64,000 nt of DNA from Streptomyces sp. NBC_01267 (lineage in GTDB: Bacteria; Actinomycetota; Actinomycetes; Streptomycetales; Streptomycetaceae): the NCBI RefSeq assembly GCF_036241575.1, contig NZ_CP108455.1, positions 6,927,001-6,991,000 on the forward strand. The letters are read 5' to 3'. The translations under genes and the position numbers were made by a program. This document shows, piece by piece, positions 25,188 to 34,599 of this stretch; position 1 is the stretch's first letter; the number at the start of each line of letters is the position of its first letter. The notes beneath the pieces are model-generated. The model searched no databases, was not told where the DNA came from, and saw nothing but the letters and a program-made list of their open reading frames with translations.

Positions 25188-27263
25188 ATGAGACGTACTC
25201 CGAGAAGCGCACGGCACTTCGGTGCCACCCTGCTGGCTGCCGCGGGTCTGGTCATGGGTGTCGTGGCACTGCCGCCCACCGCGTCCGCCAGTCCTGCCGC
25301 TGCCGCGCCGACCCGGTACGAGGCCGAGTCCGCGGCCCTCTCCAAGGCCGCGGTCGAGTCCAACCACAAGAACTATTCGGGCACCGGCTTCGTCAACGGC
25401 AACAATGTCGCGGGCAGTTATGTGGAGTTCACCGTCGACGCGGCGGCTGCCGGGAACGCCACGGTCGCGGTCCGGTACTCGAACGGTACGACGGTGGACC
25501 GGCCCGGCGACATCGTGGTGAACGGCGCCGTGGTCGCCGCGGCGCACACCTTCGGCTCGACCACCGACTGGGACACCTGGGCCACCGCCTCGGTGACCGT
25601 GCCCGTCACCGCGGGCAGCAACAAGATCCGGCTCACCTCCACCACCGCCAACGGACTCCCCAACCTCGACTACATCGACGTCACCTCCGCGGGCGGTGAC
25701 ACCCAGGCGCCCGGCGCACCGGCGACGCTCACCTGCTCGGCGGTGACCGACACCTCGCTCACCCTGAACTGGGCGGCGTCGACCGACAACACCGGTGTCT
25801 CGATGTACGACATCTACGAGCACGGCAACAAGATCAGTGAGGTGGCGGGCAACCTCACCACCCGGACGCTCACCGGGCTGACCGCCGGCACGACGTACAA
25901 CCTCACGGTGTTCGCGCGGGACGCGGCGGGCAATGTCTCGTCGGCCAGTCCGGTCGCGAACTGCACCACCGCCCCCAGCTCGGACACCACCCCGCCGTCG
26001 AAGCCCGGCACTCTCTCGTACAGCGGTCTCACGGCCGACGGCGTCACCCTGAAATGGGGTGCTTCCACGGACGACAAGGGCGTCACCGCCTACGAGATCC
26101 GCAGCGGCTCCAACGTCTACGCCATGGTGAAGGGCGACCCGCCGGCCACCACGGCCACGGTGAGCGGGCTCGCGTGCAGCAGCCCGTACACCCTGGACGT
26201 CGTCGCCAAGGACGCGGGCGGCAACGCGTCGGCGGCGAGCAACGCGGTCACCTTCACCACTCCGGCCTGCGCCACCGACGGCGGGGTACCGTCCGCGATC
26301 TCCACGCTCTCCAGCAACTGGACGATCCCGTGGGGCACTTACTGGATGCCCGACGGCAAGACCGCGCTGATCACCGAGCGGGACAGCTTCAAGGTCTTCA
26401 GGACGACCCCCACCGGCACGCAGACCCAGGTCGGCACCGTGCCCAACGTGGTCACGACCAACGGAGAGGGCGGTCTGCTCGGCGTCGCCGTCGATCCGAA
26501 GTGGTCGGCCAACCACTACGTCTACTTCATGCACACCGCCTCCGAGGGCAACCGGATCGTGCGGATGACGTACGACGGCAGCTCGCTCACCGACTACAAG
26601 ATCCTGCTCCAGGGAATCAAGAAGAACAGGTACCACAACGGCGGACGGCTGGCCTTCGGCCCCGACGGATATCTGTACGCCTCGACCGGTGAGGCACAGA
26701 CACCCGACCTGGCCCAGGACAAGACCTCCCTCAACGGCAAGATCCTCCGGCTGACGACGGACGGCAAGGCGGCGCCGGGCAACCCGTTCGGCAACTACGT
26801 CTACAGCTACGGACACCGCAACCCGCAGGGGCTGGCCTTCGACCGCAAGGGGCGGCTGTGGGAAGCCGAGTTCGGCAACAGCTCCAAGGACGAACTCAAC
26901 CTGATCAAGCCGGGCGCCGACTACGGCTGGCCGACCTGTGAAGGCACCTGCAGTGTCTCCGGAATGACCAACCCCAAGGCGACCTGGGGCGTCTCCGAGG
27001 CCTCACCCAGCGGTATCGCGATCGTCAGGAACGTCATCTACATGGCGGCTCTCAAGGGGGAGCGGCTGTGGCGGATCCCCATCACCGGGGACACCGAGAA
27101 CGTGGGCACCCCGACGGCGTACTACGTCGGGTCCTACGGGCGGCTCCGCACGGTCACCAAGGTGCCGGGCTCGGACGAACTGTGGCTGTCCACCACCAAC
27201 TGTGACAACAACGGAGGCGCGGCGGCAGGCTCGGACAAGATCTTCAAGGTCTCGATCAGCTAG
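25188..27263 (+). CDS. Secreted sugar dehydrogenase with CBM6/35-like and two FN3 domains
   Basis: 691 residues. The signal peptide (to about residue 38) is followed by a carbohydrate-binding beta-sandwich with the ligand-site start RYEAESAALSKAAV and end LPNLDYIDV (about 41-168), two fibronectin type III repeats (about 172-268 and 270-360, each with AKDAGGN-like or ARDAAGN turns), and a six-bladed propeller of the soluble quinoprotein glucose/sorbosone dehydrogenase family (about 365-691: GEGGLLGVAVDPKWSANHYVYF, HNGGRLAFGPDGYLYASTGE, SYGHRNPQGLAFDRKG, GADYGWPTCEG). It presumably oxidises free or polymer-bound sugar outside the cell. It starts 13 bases after the GH18 gene, so the two are probably co-transcribed. 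Confidence 0.9.
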   Translation: MRRTPRSARHFGATLLAAAGLVMGVVALPPTASASPAAAAPTRYEAESAALSKAAVESNHKNYSGTGFVNGNNVAGSYVEFTVDAAAAGNATVAVRYSNGTTVDRPGDIVVNGAVVAAAHTFGSTTDWDTWATASVTVPVTAGSNKIRLTSTTANGLPNLDYIDVTSAGGDTQAPGAPATLTCSAVTDTSLTLNWAASTDNTGVSMYDIYEHGNKISEVAGNLTTRTLTGLTAGTTYNLTVFARDAAGNVSSASPVANCTTAPSSDTTPPSKPGTLSYSGLTADGVTLKWGASTDDKGVTAYEIRSGSNVYAMVKGDPPATTATVSGLACSSPYTLDVVAKDAGGNASAASNAVTFTTPACATDGGVPSAISTLSSNWTIPWGTYWMPDGKTALITERDSFKVFRTTPTGTQTQVGTVPNVVTTNGEGGLLGVAVDPKWSANHYVYFMHTASEGNRIVRMTYDGSSLTDYKILLQGIKKNRYHNGGRLAFGPDGYLYASTGEAQTPDLAQDKTSLNGKILRLTTDGKAAPGNPFGNYVYSYGHRNPQGLAFDRKGRLWEAEFGNSSKDELNLIKPGADYGWPTCEGTCSVSGMTNPKATWGVSEASPSGIAIVRNVIYMAALKGERLWRIPITGDTENVGTPTAYYVGSYGRLRTVTKVPGSDELWLSTTNCDNNGGAAAGSDKIFKVSIS

Positions 27264-27290
27264 ACCGACCTGGTTGCCGCGCGCGCCGGA

Positions 27291-27327
27291 GGCCGTGGCC
27301 GGGGGCTCGAATCCCCCGGCCACGGCC
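27291..27327. terminator. 15-bp hairpin terminator with T-loop-like loop
   Basis: Arms 27291-27305 and 27313-27327 are fully complementary, closing a 7-base loop CTCGAAT. The hairpin lies between the convergent dehydrogenase and acyl-CoA ligase stops. The GGGGG-loop-CCCCC core resembles a tRNA T-arm, and a second such arm (GCCGG-TTCGAAT-CCGGC) lies at 27396-27412. Confidence 0.8.
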
Positions 27328-27422
27328 ACGGCTACGGCCCCGATTGCGGCCGGGTCGTACCGGCGGCCCGGTCCCGATCCGGTCCCGATCCGGAGCCGGT
27401 TCGAATCCGGCACGGAGCGGAC

Positions 27423-29243
27423 TCAGCGGTAGAGCGCTTCGACCTCTTCGCCGTACGCCGTCTCGATCGCCTTGCGCTTCAGCTTCAGTGACGGGGTGAG
27501 CAGGCCCTGTTCCTCGGAGAACTGATGGGCGAGGATCCGGAATGTACGGATCGACTCGGCCTGCGAGACCAGGGTGTTCGCGGCCACCACCGCCCGCCGG
27601 ACCTCCGTCTCCAGATCCGGGTCGCGTACCAGCGCGGCCGGGGCCATCGACGCTTTGCCGTGCAGGGCGAGCCAGTGCTCCACGGCTTCCTGGTCGAGCG
27701 TGACGAGCGCCGCGATGTACGGCCGGTCGTTGCCGACGACCAGACACTGCGCGACCAGCGGGTGGGCCCGTACCCGCTCCTCCAGCCCCGCGGGCGAGAC
27801 GCTCTTGCCGCCGGACGTCACCAGGATCTCCTTCTTGCGCCCGGTGATGGTGAGATAGCCGTCCTCGTCGAGCGACCCCAGATCGCCGGTGGCCAGCCAG
27901 CCCTCGTCGAGTACGGCATCGGTGGCCTGGGGGGAGTTCAGATACCCGGAGAACAGATTGGCCCCGCGCACCCACACCTCGCCGTCGTCGGCGATGTGCA
28001 CGCCGGTGCCCGGGATCGGCTGGCCGACCGTGCCGTAGCGGGTGCGCTCGGGAGGGTTGGCGGTGGCAGCGGCCGTCGTCTCGGTGAGTCCGTACCCCTC
28101 GTAGATCGAGACGCCCGCGCCGTCGTAGAAGAGCCCCAGCCGGCGGTCCATCCCGGAGCCGCCGGACATCGCGTGCCGCACCCGGCCGCCCATCGCCTCG
28201 CGGACCTTCGCGTACACGACCTTCTCGAAGAACTGGTGCTGCATCCGCAGCCCGGCGGACGGCCCCGGGCCCAGACCGAACGCCTTGTGCTCCAGGGCCT
28301 CGGCGTAGCGCACCGCCACTTCCACGGCCTTGTCGAAAGGGCCCGTCCTCCCCTCGGTCTCGGCCTTGCGCCGTGCGGCGTGGAAGACCTTCTCGAAGAT
28401 GTACGGCACAGCCAGGATGAACGTCGGCCGGAAGGCCACCAGATCGGGCAGCAGGGCGCGCGCCGAGAGCTCGGGCTGGTGGCCCATCTTCACCCGGCCG
28501 CGAACCGCCGCGACCTCGACCATCCGCCCGAAGACGTGCGCGAGAGGCAGGAAGAGCAGGGTCGAGGAGGTGTCGCCGCGCCTGGAGTGGAACACCGGCT
28601 CCCAGCGGGTGACCATCGTGTCGGCCTCGAACATCAGACTGGCGTGGGTGATCACACACCCCTTGGGGCGGCCCGTGGTCCCGGAGGTGTAGATGACGGT
28701 GGCGACGGACTCGGGGGTCACGGCCCGACGGTGGCGGTGCACCACCTCGTCGTCGATGTGCGCGCCCGCCGCGAACAGCTCGTCGAGGACTCCCGCGTCC
28801 AGCTGCCACAGCCGGTGCAGGCTGGGCAGCCGGTCAATCACGGAGCCGATGGTCATCGCGTGGTCCTCGTTCTCGACCATGCAGGCGGTGACCTCGGAGT
28901 CGTACAGCATCCAGAAGACCTGCTCGGCGGAGGACGTGGGGTAGACCGGCACGGGCTGTGCCCCGACGGTCCACAGCGCGAAGTCGAAGAGGGTCCATTC
29001 GTAGCGGGTGCGGCACATGATCGCCACGCGGTCGCCGAACCGCACCCCGTCGGCGAGCAGCCCCTTGGCGAGGGCGAGGACCTGGTCCCGGAACTCGCCG
29101 GACGACATGTCGTACCAGTGCCCGTCCTGCTTCCGGCCGAGGGCGGGCCGGTGGGGGTCGTCCTCGGCGTGCTCGAACACGACGTCCGCCAGTCCGCCGA
29201 CCTGGGGCGCCGTCACCATGGGTGGGACAGTGAACTCGCGCAA
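27423..29243 (-). CDS. Long-chain acyl-CoA ligase (AMP-forming)
   Basis: 606 residues from TTG 29241-29243, chosen because AGGAG lies 9 bases upstream. Adenylation motifs are TVIYTSGTTGRPKGCVITH (P-loop), IYEGYGLTETTAAATANPP, GWLATGDLGSLDEDGYL and TGRKKEILVTSGGKSVSPAGLE (A10-like region with the catalytic lysine context). The overall shape matches bacterial FadD15-type long-chain fatty acid-CoA ligases, which activate fatty acids for degradation or lipid synthesis. It is convergent with the secreted dehydrogenase and appears monocistronic. Confidence 0.93.
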   Translation of the reverse strand: MREFTVPPMVTAPQVGGLADVVFEHAEDDPHRPALGRKQDGHWYDMSSGEFRDQVLALAKGLLADGVRFGDRVAIMCRTRYEWTLFDFALWTVGAQPVPVYPTSSAEQVFWMLYDSEVTACMVENEDHAMTIGSVIDRLPSLHRLWQLDAGVLDELFAAGAHIDDEVVHRHRRAVTPESVATVIYTSGTTGRPKGCVITHASLMFEADTMVTRWEPVFHSRRGDTSSTLLFLPLAHVFGRMVEVAAVRGRVKMGHQPELSARALLPDLVAFRPTFILAVPYIFEKVFHAARRKAETEGRTGPFDKAVEVAVRYAEALEHKAFGLGPGPSAGLRMQHQFFEKVVYAKVREAMGGRVRHAMSGGSGMDRRLGLFYDGAGVSIYEGYGLTETTAAATANPPERTRYGTVGQPIPGTGVHIADDGEVWVRGANLFSGYLNSPQATDAVLDEGWLATGDLGSLDEDGYLTITGRKKEILVTSGGKSVSPAGLEERVRAHPLVAQCLVVGNDRPYIAALVTLDQEAVEHWLALHGKASMAPAALVRDPDLETEVRRAVVAANTLVSQAESIRTFRILAHQFSEEQGLLTPSLKLKRKAIETAYGEEVEALYR

Positions 29244-29570
29244 AATGACCTGCTCCTATGTGACGCTCCGCACAGCGCCGTGACGGTACCCCAACGCGAG
29301 GTCCGGCGACACAGAGCCCAGGGGCCCGCAGTTGTAGGGAAATGACAGGGCTCAGCGGTAGCGCGGCAGGTGAAATGTACCCACATGGGGAAGCGTCGGG
29401 CACCCCCCTGACTGAACGGTAAGTTCCGGGTGGTGGAATCTCCACTGAATCTGTACCCAGCAGTCACGGTGGACCCGCAACCCTTGTGACCTGGGGGTCA
29501 TGTGACGTCGACGCCCGGTGATGCCGGTGTGATGCCGGTGCGGGTGGGCGCCGCAGAAGTCGCCCGCCGC
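29244..29570. other. Intergenic region upstream of the acyl-CoA ligase gene
   Basis: A 327-base gap between the acyl-CoA ligase start and the LysR gene stop with no gene I can support. It includes a small inverted repeat GTGGA-ATC-TCCAC (29433-29445) that could be an operator for the ligase gene, and imperfect short repeats of GTGATGCCGGT near 29517-29540. Confidence 0.4.
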
Positions 29571-30437
29571 TCAGACCCGATGGTGCAGCCGGTCCGCGCC
29601 GGCCAGGATCGCCGACGCCAGTGCGTCGGCGGCCTCCTGGGCCCGTCCGCCCGCCGGGCCGTGCAGCAGCACGAAGTCCACGTCCCCGAGATCGGGCAGC
29701 CCGGCCCGCGCCGGCAGCTGGGTGAGACCCGGCGGAATCAGGCCGCGGGTGTGCGCCATCACGCCGAGACCCGCGCGGGCCGCCGCGATCAGCCCGCTCA
29801 GGCTGGTGCTCGTGCAGGCGATGCGCCAGGGCCGGCCGTGTTCCTCCAGTACCTCCAGGGCGCGGGCCCGGGTGATGGCCGGCGGCGGGAAGAGGATCAG
29901 CGGGAGCGGGCGCTCCGGGTCGATCCGCAGCCGGGGCGCGCCGATCCAGTTGAGAGCGGAGCTCCAGACCAGTTCGCCGTGCCGGTGACCGCTGCGGCGC
30001 TTGGCGAGCACCAGGTCGTGCGCGCCCGCCGCGAGCTGCTCGTGCAGGATGCCGGAGAGCCCGACGGTCAGTTCCAGATCCACTTCCGGGTGCGCGGCTC
30101 GGAACGACTCCAGGATCTCCGGCAGCCGGGTCAGAACGAAGTCCTCCGACGCGCCGAACCGCAGCCGCCCGCGCGGCCGGCTCCCGGTGAAGAAGGCCGC
30201 CGCCCGCTCGTGGGCCTGGAGGATCGTACGGGCGAATCCGAGCATCGCCTCGCCGTCCTCGGTCAGTTCGACGCTGTGCGTGTCCCGGGTGAAGAGCGTG
30301 CGGCCCGTCGCGTCCTCCAGGCGGCGCACGTGCTGGCTGACCGTCGACTGGCGTACGCCGAGCCGGTGCGCGGCCTGGGTGAAACTCAGGGTCTGCGACA
30401 CGGTGAGAAAGGTACGGAGCTGCGCCGGGTCGTACAT
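29571..30437 (-). CDS. LysR-family transcriptional regulator
   Basis: 288 residues from ATG 30435-30437. The winged helix-turn-helix is at the N-terminus (LRTFLTVSQTLSFTQAAHRLGVRQSTVSQHVRRLEDATG), followed by the periplasmic-binding-like effector domain (GRLRFGASEDFVLTRLPEILESFRAAHP). It is divergent from the BASS-family transporter gene, so it probably controls that gene and itself. The 116-base gap contains the inverted repeats ATC-N9-GAT (30449-30463) and CATCG-N6-CGATG (30502-30517), either of which could be its operator. Confidence 0.92.
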   Translation of the reverse strand: MYDPAQLRTFLTVSQTLSFTQAAHRLGVRQSTVSQHVRRLEDATGRTLFTRDTHSVELTEDGEAMLGFARTILQAHERAAAFFTGSRPRGRLRFGASEDFVLTRLPEILESFRAAHPEVDLELTVGLSGILHEQLAAGAHDLVLAKRRSGHRHGELVWSSALNWIGAPRLRIDPERPLPLILFPPPAITRARALEVLEEHGRPWRIACTSTSLSGLIAAARAGLGVMAHTRGLIPPGLTQLPARAGLPDLGDVDFVLLHGPAGGRAQEAADALASAILAGADRLHHRV

Positions 30438-30553
30438 GGGCCCGAGGTTATCGCGTGCCGTGATGTCAGTCAGAGTGGTATGCAGGATTCCCGATCATGG
30501 GCATCGCATGGACGATGGGGGCACGCACCGGTCACAGAGAGCAAGTGGAGCAC

Positions 30554-31609
30554 ATGAGCCGCCGCACGCTGCAGCTTCCGTCCTGGCTGCCGATCGATCC
30601 GTACATCCTGGCGCTGATCGGCACGGTCGCCCTGGCGGCGCTGGTGCCGGCCCGCGGCACGGCAGCCGACGTGGCGGGGGGAGCGTCCACCGGTGCGGTG
30701 GCCCTGCTCTTCTTCCTCTACGGCGCCAGGCTCTCCACCAGCGAGACCGTCGAAGGGCTGAAACACTGGCGGCTCCATCTCACCGTGCTGGCCTGCACGT
30801 TCGTCGCCTTCCCGCTGCTGGGTCTGGCGGCCAGGGGACTCGTCCCGTTCGTCCTGACACCCCAGCTGTACAACGGTCTGCTCTTCCTCTGCCTGGTGCC
30901 CTCGACGATCCAGTCGTCGATCGCCTTCACGTCGATCGCCCGCGGCAATGTTCCGGCGGCGATCTGCGCGGGCTCGTTCTCCTCACTGGCGGGGATCATT
31001 GTCACCCCGGTCCTCGCGGCCCTGGTGCTCGGCAACAGCGGGGGCGGCTTCTCCGCCGACTCCCTGCTGAAGATCGTGCTCCAGCTGCTGGTGCCCTTCC
31101 TGGCCGGACAGCTGCTGCGGCGCTGGGTGAGCGGCTTCCTGGTACGGAACAAGAAGGTCCTCGGTTACGTCGACCGCGGCTCGATCCTGCTGGTCGTCTA
31201 CACCGCCTTCAGCGAGGGCATGGTGCGCGGTGTCTGGCACCAGATCAGCGTCGCCCGGCTGCTGGCGCTGCTCGCGGCCGAGGCGGTGCTGCTGGCCGCG
31301 ATGCTCGCACTGAGCTGGTACGGGGCCAAGCGGCTCGGATTCGGGCGCGGCGACCGGATCGCGATCCAGTTCGCCGGGTCGAAGAAGAGCCTGGCGGCCG
31401 GACTGCCCATGGCGAGCGTGCTGTTCGGGGCGCAGGCCTCACTGGCGGTGCTGCCGCTGATGCTCTTCCACCAGATGCAGCTGATGGTGTGCGCGGTGAT
31501 CGCCAAACGGCGCTCGCGCGATCCGCTCACCGACGCGGACGGGGACGGAGTCGCGGACGACGGCGGGTCGGGCGGGACCTCGCCCGCCGCGGAGCCCGCC
31601 CTGCGGTGA
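30554..31609 (+). CDS. Bile acid:sodium symporter (BASS) family transporter
   Basis: 351 residues from ATG 30554 (GTGGAG upstream). About ten membrane segments are visible, with the family core VALLFFLYGARLSTSETVEGL, CLVPSTIQSSIAFTSIARGN and AGSKKSLAAGLPMASVLFG, including the crossover residues typical of the PF13593/SBF-like group. The hydrophilic C-terminal tail is acidic (DPLTDADGDGVADD). Members import organic anions with sodium; candidates include pantoate, keto acids and steroids. The divergent LysR gene makes substrate-induced expression likely. Confidence 0.88.
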   Translation: MSRRTLQLPSWLPIDPYILALIGTVALAALVPARGTAADVAGGASTGAVALLFFLYGARLSTSETVEGLKHWRLHLTVLACTFVAFPLLGLAARGLVPFVLTPQLYNGLLFLCLVPSTIQSSIAFTSIARGNVPAAICAGSFSSLAGIIVTPVLAALVLGNSGGGFSADSLLKIVLQLLVPFLAGQLLRRWVSGFLVRNKKVLGYVDRGSILLVVYTAFSEGMVRGVWHQISVARLLALLAAEAVLLAAMLALSWYGAKRLGFGRGDRIAIQFAGSKKSLAAGLPMASVLFGAQASLAVLPLMLFHQMQLMVCAVIAKRRSRDPLTDADGDGVADDGGSGGTSPAAEPALR

Positions 31610-31664
31610 CCCCGGCAGACTTCGCCGGTCGCCGGTGGCCGGTGGCCGTGCCGGTCAGGTGAGG

Positions 31665-32279
31665 TCAGGTGCGGCGCGGGGAGGCCAGCAGGTAGGGCGA
31701 GCCGGCCCGCCGGTCCGCGTGCGCCGAGGTCTGCCAGCCCGCCAGTTCCAGCACCTCGGCGTAGGCCGCCGGGTCGGGCCCGTCCACCCGGACCGCCTCC
31801 GGCTGCGCCGACTCGGTGACCAGGTACCCCCGGCAGCCCCCGGCCTCCAGCGCCAGCGCGGACGCCTGTGTCAGATGCGTGCGTTCCCAGTCGCACGGCC
31901 GCTGCGCCGATCCGTCCGGATCGGTGACCCGCCGCATGTCGAGCAGCCCGTCCCAGGCGCTGCGCACCTCCCGCTGCCGCGCGGAGTCGGCCGGGTCGCT
32001 CCCGGTTCCGGTGCGGGCGCTGAACACCCCGGGCGCCGGATCCGGGGGCGTCGTCGGCGCCGGTGGTGGCACCAGCCGCAGGGGATCCGCGGCCAGTTGC
32101 TCCCGCACCCGCTGCCCGGCCGGTGTCAGATAGTGCCGGTGCGGGGGCCGCGGATGGCGCAGGGCCAGGCCCTGGGCGACCAGCGCGGCCAGCACCGTCG
32201 AGGGACCGTGGAGCAGGCCGGATTCCGCGTCTGCGGTGCGGATCGCCCGGCGCTGGGCTGCGGACGGCTGACGGGTCAT
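31665..32279 (-). CDS. Hypothetical protein, 204 residues
   Basis: No family recognised. The N-terminal half looks like a degenerate winged helix (RRAIRTADAESGLLHGPSTVLAALVAQGLALRHPRPPHRHYLTPAGQRVREQL), as in PadR-like or MarR-like domains. A proline-rich linker and a C-terminal alpha/beta part (CRGYLVTESAQPEAVRVDGPDPAAYAEVLELAGW) follow. The frame is well preserved, so it is probably a real gene. It starts at ATG 32277-32279 and is convergent with the BASS transporter. Confidence 0.7.
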   Translation of the reverse strand: MTRQPSAAQRRAIRTADAESGLLHGPSTVLAALVAQGLALRHPRPPHRHYLTPAGQRVREQLAADPLRLVPPPAPTTPPDPAPGVFSARTGTGSDPADSARQREVRSAWDGLLDMRRVTDPDGSAQRPCDWERTHLTQASALALEAGGCRGYLVTESAQPEAVRVDGPDPAAYAEVLELAGWQTSAHADRRAGSPYLLASPRRT

Positions 32280-32369
32280 GAGCCCGACCGTACTGCGCCG
32301 GCGCGGTGCGGGGACAGCCGTCGTCGTACGGCGAAACCCGCGGCACGGACCACGGCGGAGCCCGGCGCG

Positions 32370-33209
32370 TCAGATGCCGGACGGCAGCGCGACCCGCTCG
32401 GCGCCCGCGTACACGTTCATGGAGGAACCGCGGAGGAACCCGACCAGGGTGAGGCCGGTCTCAGCGGCCAGGTCGACGGCGAGCGAGGACGGTGCGGAGA
32501 CCGCCGCGAGCACCGGGATGCCCGCCATCACCGCCTTCTGGGCCAGTTCGAAGGAGGCCCGGCCCGAGACCAGCAGGACGACCTGCGAGAGCGGGAGCCG
32601 GTCGTCCTGCAGCGCCCGGCCCACCAGCTTGTCCACCGCGTTGTGGCGGCCCACGTCCTCACGGACGTCGAGCAGTTCGCCCTCCGGCGTGAACAGCGCC
32701 GCCGCGTGCAGCCCCCCGGTCCGGTCGAACACCTGCTGGGCCGCCCGCAGCCGGTCGGGCAGGACGGCCAGCAGTTCCGGTGTGACGCGGACCGGGGGAG
32801 TGTCGGCGATCGGGAAGCGCGCGGTGGTCCGGACGGCGTCCAGGCTCGCCTTGCCGCAGAGCCCGCACGAGGACGTGGTGTAGACGTTGCGCTCCAGCGT
32901 GATGTCGGGCAGCTCGACGTCCGGGGCCAGCCGCACATCCACCACGTTGTACGTGTTCGAGCCGTCCGCCGTCGCCCCCGCGCAGTACACGATCGACTGC
33001 AGTTCGTCGGCCGAGCCCAGCACGCCCTCGCTGACCAGGAAGCCCGCCGCGAGCGCGAAGTCGTCGCCCGGGGTGCGCATGGTGATGGCGAGCGGCTTGC
33101 CGTTCAGCCGGATCTCCAGGGGCTCCTCGGCCACCAGGGTGTCGGGACGGGTCGTCACCGCTCCGTCCCTGATGCGGATGACCCGGCGGCGTTCGGTGAC
33201 CCGTCCCAT
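32370..33209 (-). CDS. fdhD: Formate dehydrogenase accessory sulfurtransferase FdhD
   Basis: 279 residues. FdhD transfers sulfur from a cysteine desulfurase to the molybdenum cofactor of formate dehydrogenase. The catalytic CxxC loop is [18 protein letters not shown], preceded by [20 protein letters not shown] and followed by [15 protein letters not shown] and [18 protein letters not shown], all hallmark segments. I chose the ATG at 33207-33209; the Shine-Dalgarno sequence is weak. No formate dehydrogenase subunit is present in the window. Transcription diverges from the FabH-like gene. Confidence 0.95.
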   Translation of the reverse strand: MGRVTERRRVIRIRDGAVTTRPDTLVAEEPLEIRLNGKPLAITMRTPGDDFALAAGFLVSEGVLGSADELQSIVYCAGATADGSNTYNVVDVRLAPDVELPDITLERNVYTTSSCGLCGKASLDAVRTTARFPIADTPPVRVTPELLAVLPDRLRAAQQVFDRTGGLHAAALFTPEGELLDVREDVGRHNAVDKLVGRALQDDRLPLSQVVLLVSGRASFELAQKAVMAGIPVLAAVSAPSSLAVDLAAETGLTLVGFLRGSSMNVYAGAERVALPSGI

Positions 33210-33458
33210 AGAAATCGGTCCCACTTCTCGATCAGTACTGCTGGACGTGCCCTCGACGGTCCCATTCTCCCGGACGTGGAGCGTGACGTTGCGGCCCGCC
33301 CCGTCGTGACGACTCGGTGCGTCGTAGGCACAGAACGTGGCCTCATGTGAAGCCTCCAACAGGAACGCCCGAATCTTGGTGCTTTACGTGCCGTCGTACC
33401 CATCAGTCGCTGACGAGACTGGAGGGCTCCTGACGTCAGCAGTAGAGGGGCCCCGGGC

Positions 33459-34397
33459 ATGACCGGTACACGCATCGCCGCACTCGGCCATTACCAGCCT
33501 GCCAAGGTGCTCACCAACGACGATGTCGCCGCTCTCGTCGAGACCAGTGACGAATGGATCCGGACCCGGGTGGGCATCAAGACCCGCCACATCGCGGGTC
33601 CCGAGGAACCGGTCGACGAACTCGCCGCCCAGGCCGGAGCGAAGGCCCTGGCGTCGGCAGGCATCGCCCCCGCCGACATCGACCTCGTCCTCGTTGCCAC
33701 CTCCACGGCCATCGACCGCTCGCCGAACATGGCGGCGCGGGTCGCCGCGAAGCTCGGGATGGGCTCGCCCGCCACGATGGACGTCAACGTCGTCTGCTCG
33801 GGCTTCACGCACGCCCTCGCCATCGCCGACCACGCCGTGCGCGCCGGATCCGCCGCACGCGCCCTGGTGATCGGCGCCGACAAGATGGCCGAGATCGCCG
33901 ACTGGACCGACCGCTCCACCTGCGTCCTGGTGGGCGACGGGGCCGGCGCGGCCGTCGTCGAAGCGTGCGACGAGGACGGAATCGGTCCCGTGCTCTGGGG
34001 CTCGGTCCCGGAGATGGGCAACGCGGTGCGCATCGAGGGAACGCCCCCGCGCTTCGCCCAGGAGGGCCAGTCCGTCTACCGCTGGGCCACCACCCAGCTG
34101 CCGCCGATCGCGCGTCAGGTCTGCGAGAAGGCGGGCATCACCCCCGAGGACCTGGCCGCCGTCGTCCTGCACCAGGCGAATCTCCGGATCATCGAGCCCG
34201 TCGCCGCGAAGATCGGCGCCGTGAACGCGGTGATCGCCCGCGATGTGGTGGACTCCGGCAACACCTCCGCCGCCAGCATCCCGATGGCGCTCTCCAAGCT
34301 GGTGGAACGCCGGGAGATCCCCTCCGGCGCCCCGGTCCTGCTCTTCGGCTTCGGCGGCAACCTCTCGTACGCGGGACAGGTGGTCCGCTGTCCGTGA
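33459..34397 (+). CDS. Beta-ketoacyl-ACP synthase III (FabH-like)
   Basis: 312 residues from ATG 33459. The catalytic triad is visible: cysteine in DVNVVCSGFTHAL, histidine in VVLHQANLRIIE, asparagine in DSGNTSAASIPMAL. The ETSDEWIRTRVGIKTRHIAG segment is typical of FabH starters. It condenses an acyl-CoA starter with malonyl-ACP. No fab operon genes flank it, so it is an additional FabH paralogue. An 8-bp palindrome TGACGTCA at 33431-33438 sits 20 bases before the start. Confidence 0.92.
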   Translation: MTGTRIAALGHYQPAKVLTNDDVAALVETSDEWIRTRVGIKTRHIAGPEEPVDELAAQAGAKALASAGIAPADIDLVLVATSTAIDRSPNMAARVAAKLGMGSPATMDVNVVCSGFTHALAIADHAVRAGSAARALVIGADKMAEIADWTDRSTCVLVGDGAGAAVVEACDEDGIGPVLWGSVPEMGNAVRIEGTPPRFAQEGQSVYRWATTQLPPIARQVCEKAGITPEDLAAVVLHQANLRIIEPVAAKIGAVNAVIARDVVDSGNTSAASIPMALSKLVERREIPSGAPVLLFGFGGNLSYAGQVVRCP

Positions 34398-34523
34398 CGG
34401 CCCGGCCGACCGTCCCGTCGGCTGCGCTGCCGAACGCCCGGCGTCCTCGGCTGCTCCTGGCGAATACCGGATGAGGTGTACGTCACTCAGGTGGCGCGGT
34501 CCGGCCACGGCTCGTTGTGCTCG

Positions 34524-34549
34524 GTAGACTGTAGACGATAGGCAATTGC
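34524..34549. promoter_or_regulatory. Candidate GntR operator/promoter
   Basis: GTAGAC-T-GTAGAC is followed by the palindrome GCAATTGC (34542-34549), about 50-75 bases before the GntR start. FCD regulators usually bind short AT-rich partial palindromes, and this is the only such element in the leader. Confidence 0.4.
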
Positions 34550-34599
34550 TCCGTGCCGATGCGCCGCTGCCCTCTCCGGAGGCCAGAAGGGGGACCGAG

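Noticed and set aside
27264..27422. Possible tRNA gene (two T-arm-like hairpins)
   Set aside because: No acceptor, D or anticodon arms can be placed around either T-arm; best read as a terminator and fragment.
33459..34397. FabH-like gene as the start of a polyketide or fatty-acid biosynthetic cluster
   Set aside because: No ACP, KS-alpha, reductase or thioesterase gene is within the window; the neighbours are FdhD and a GntR regulator.
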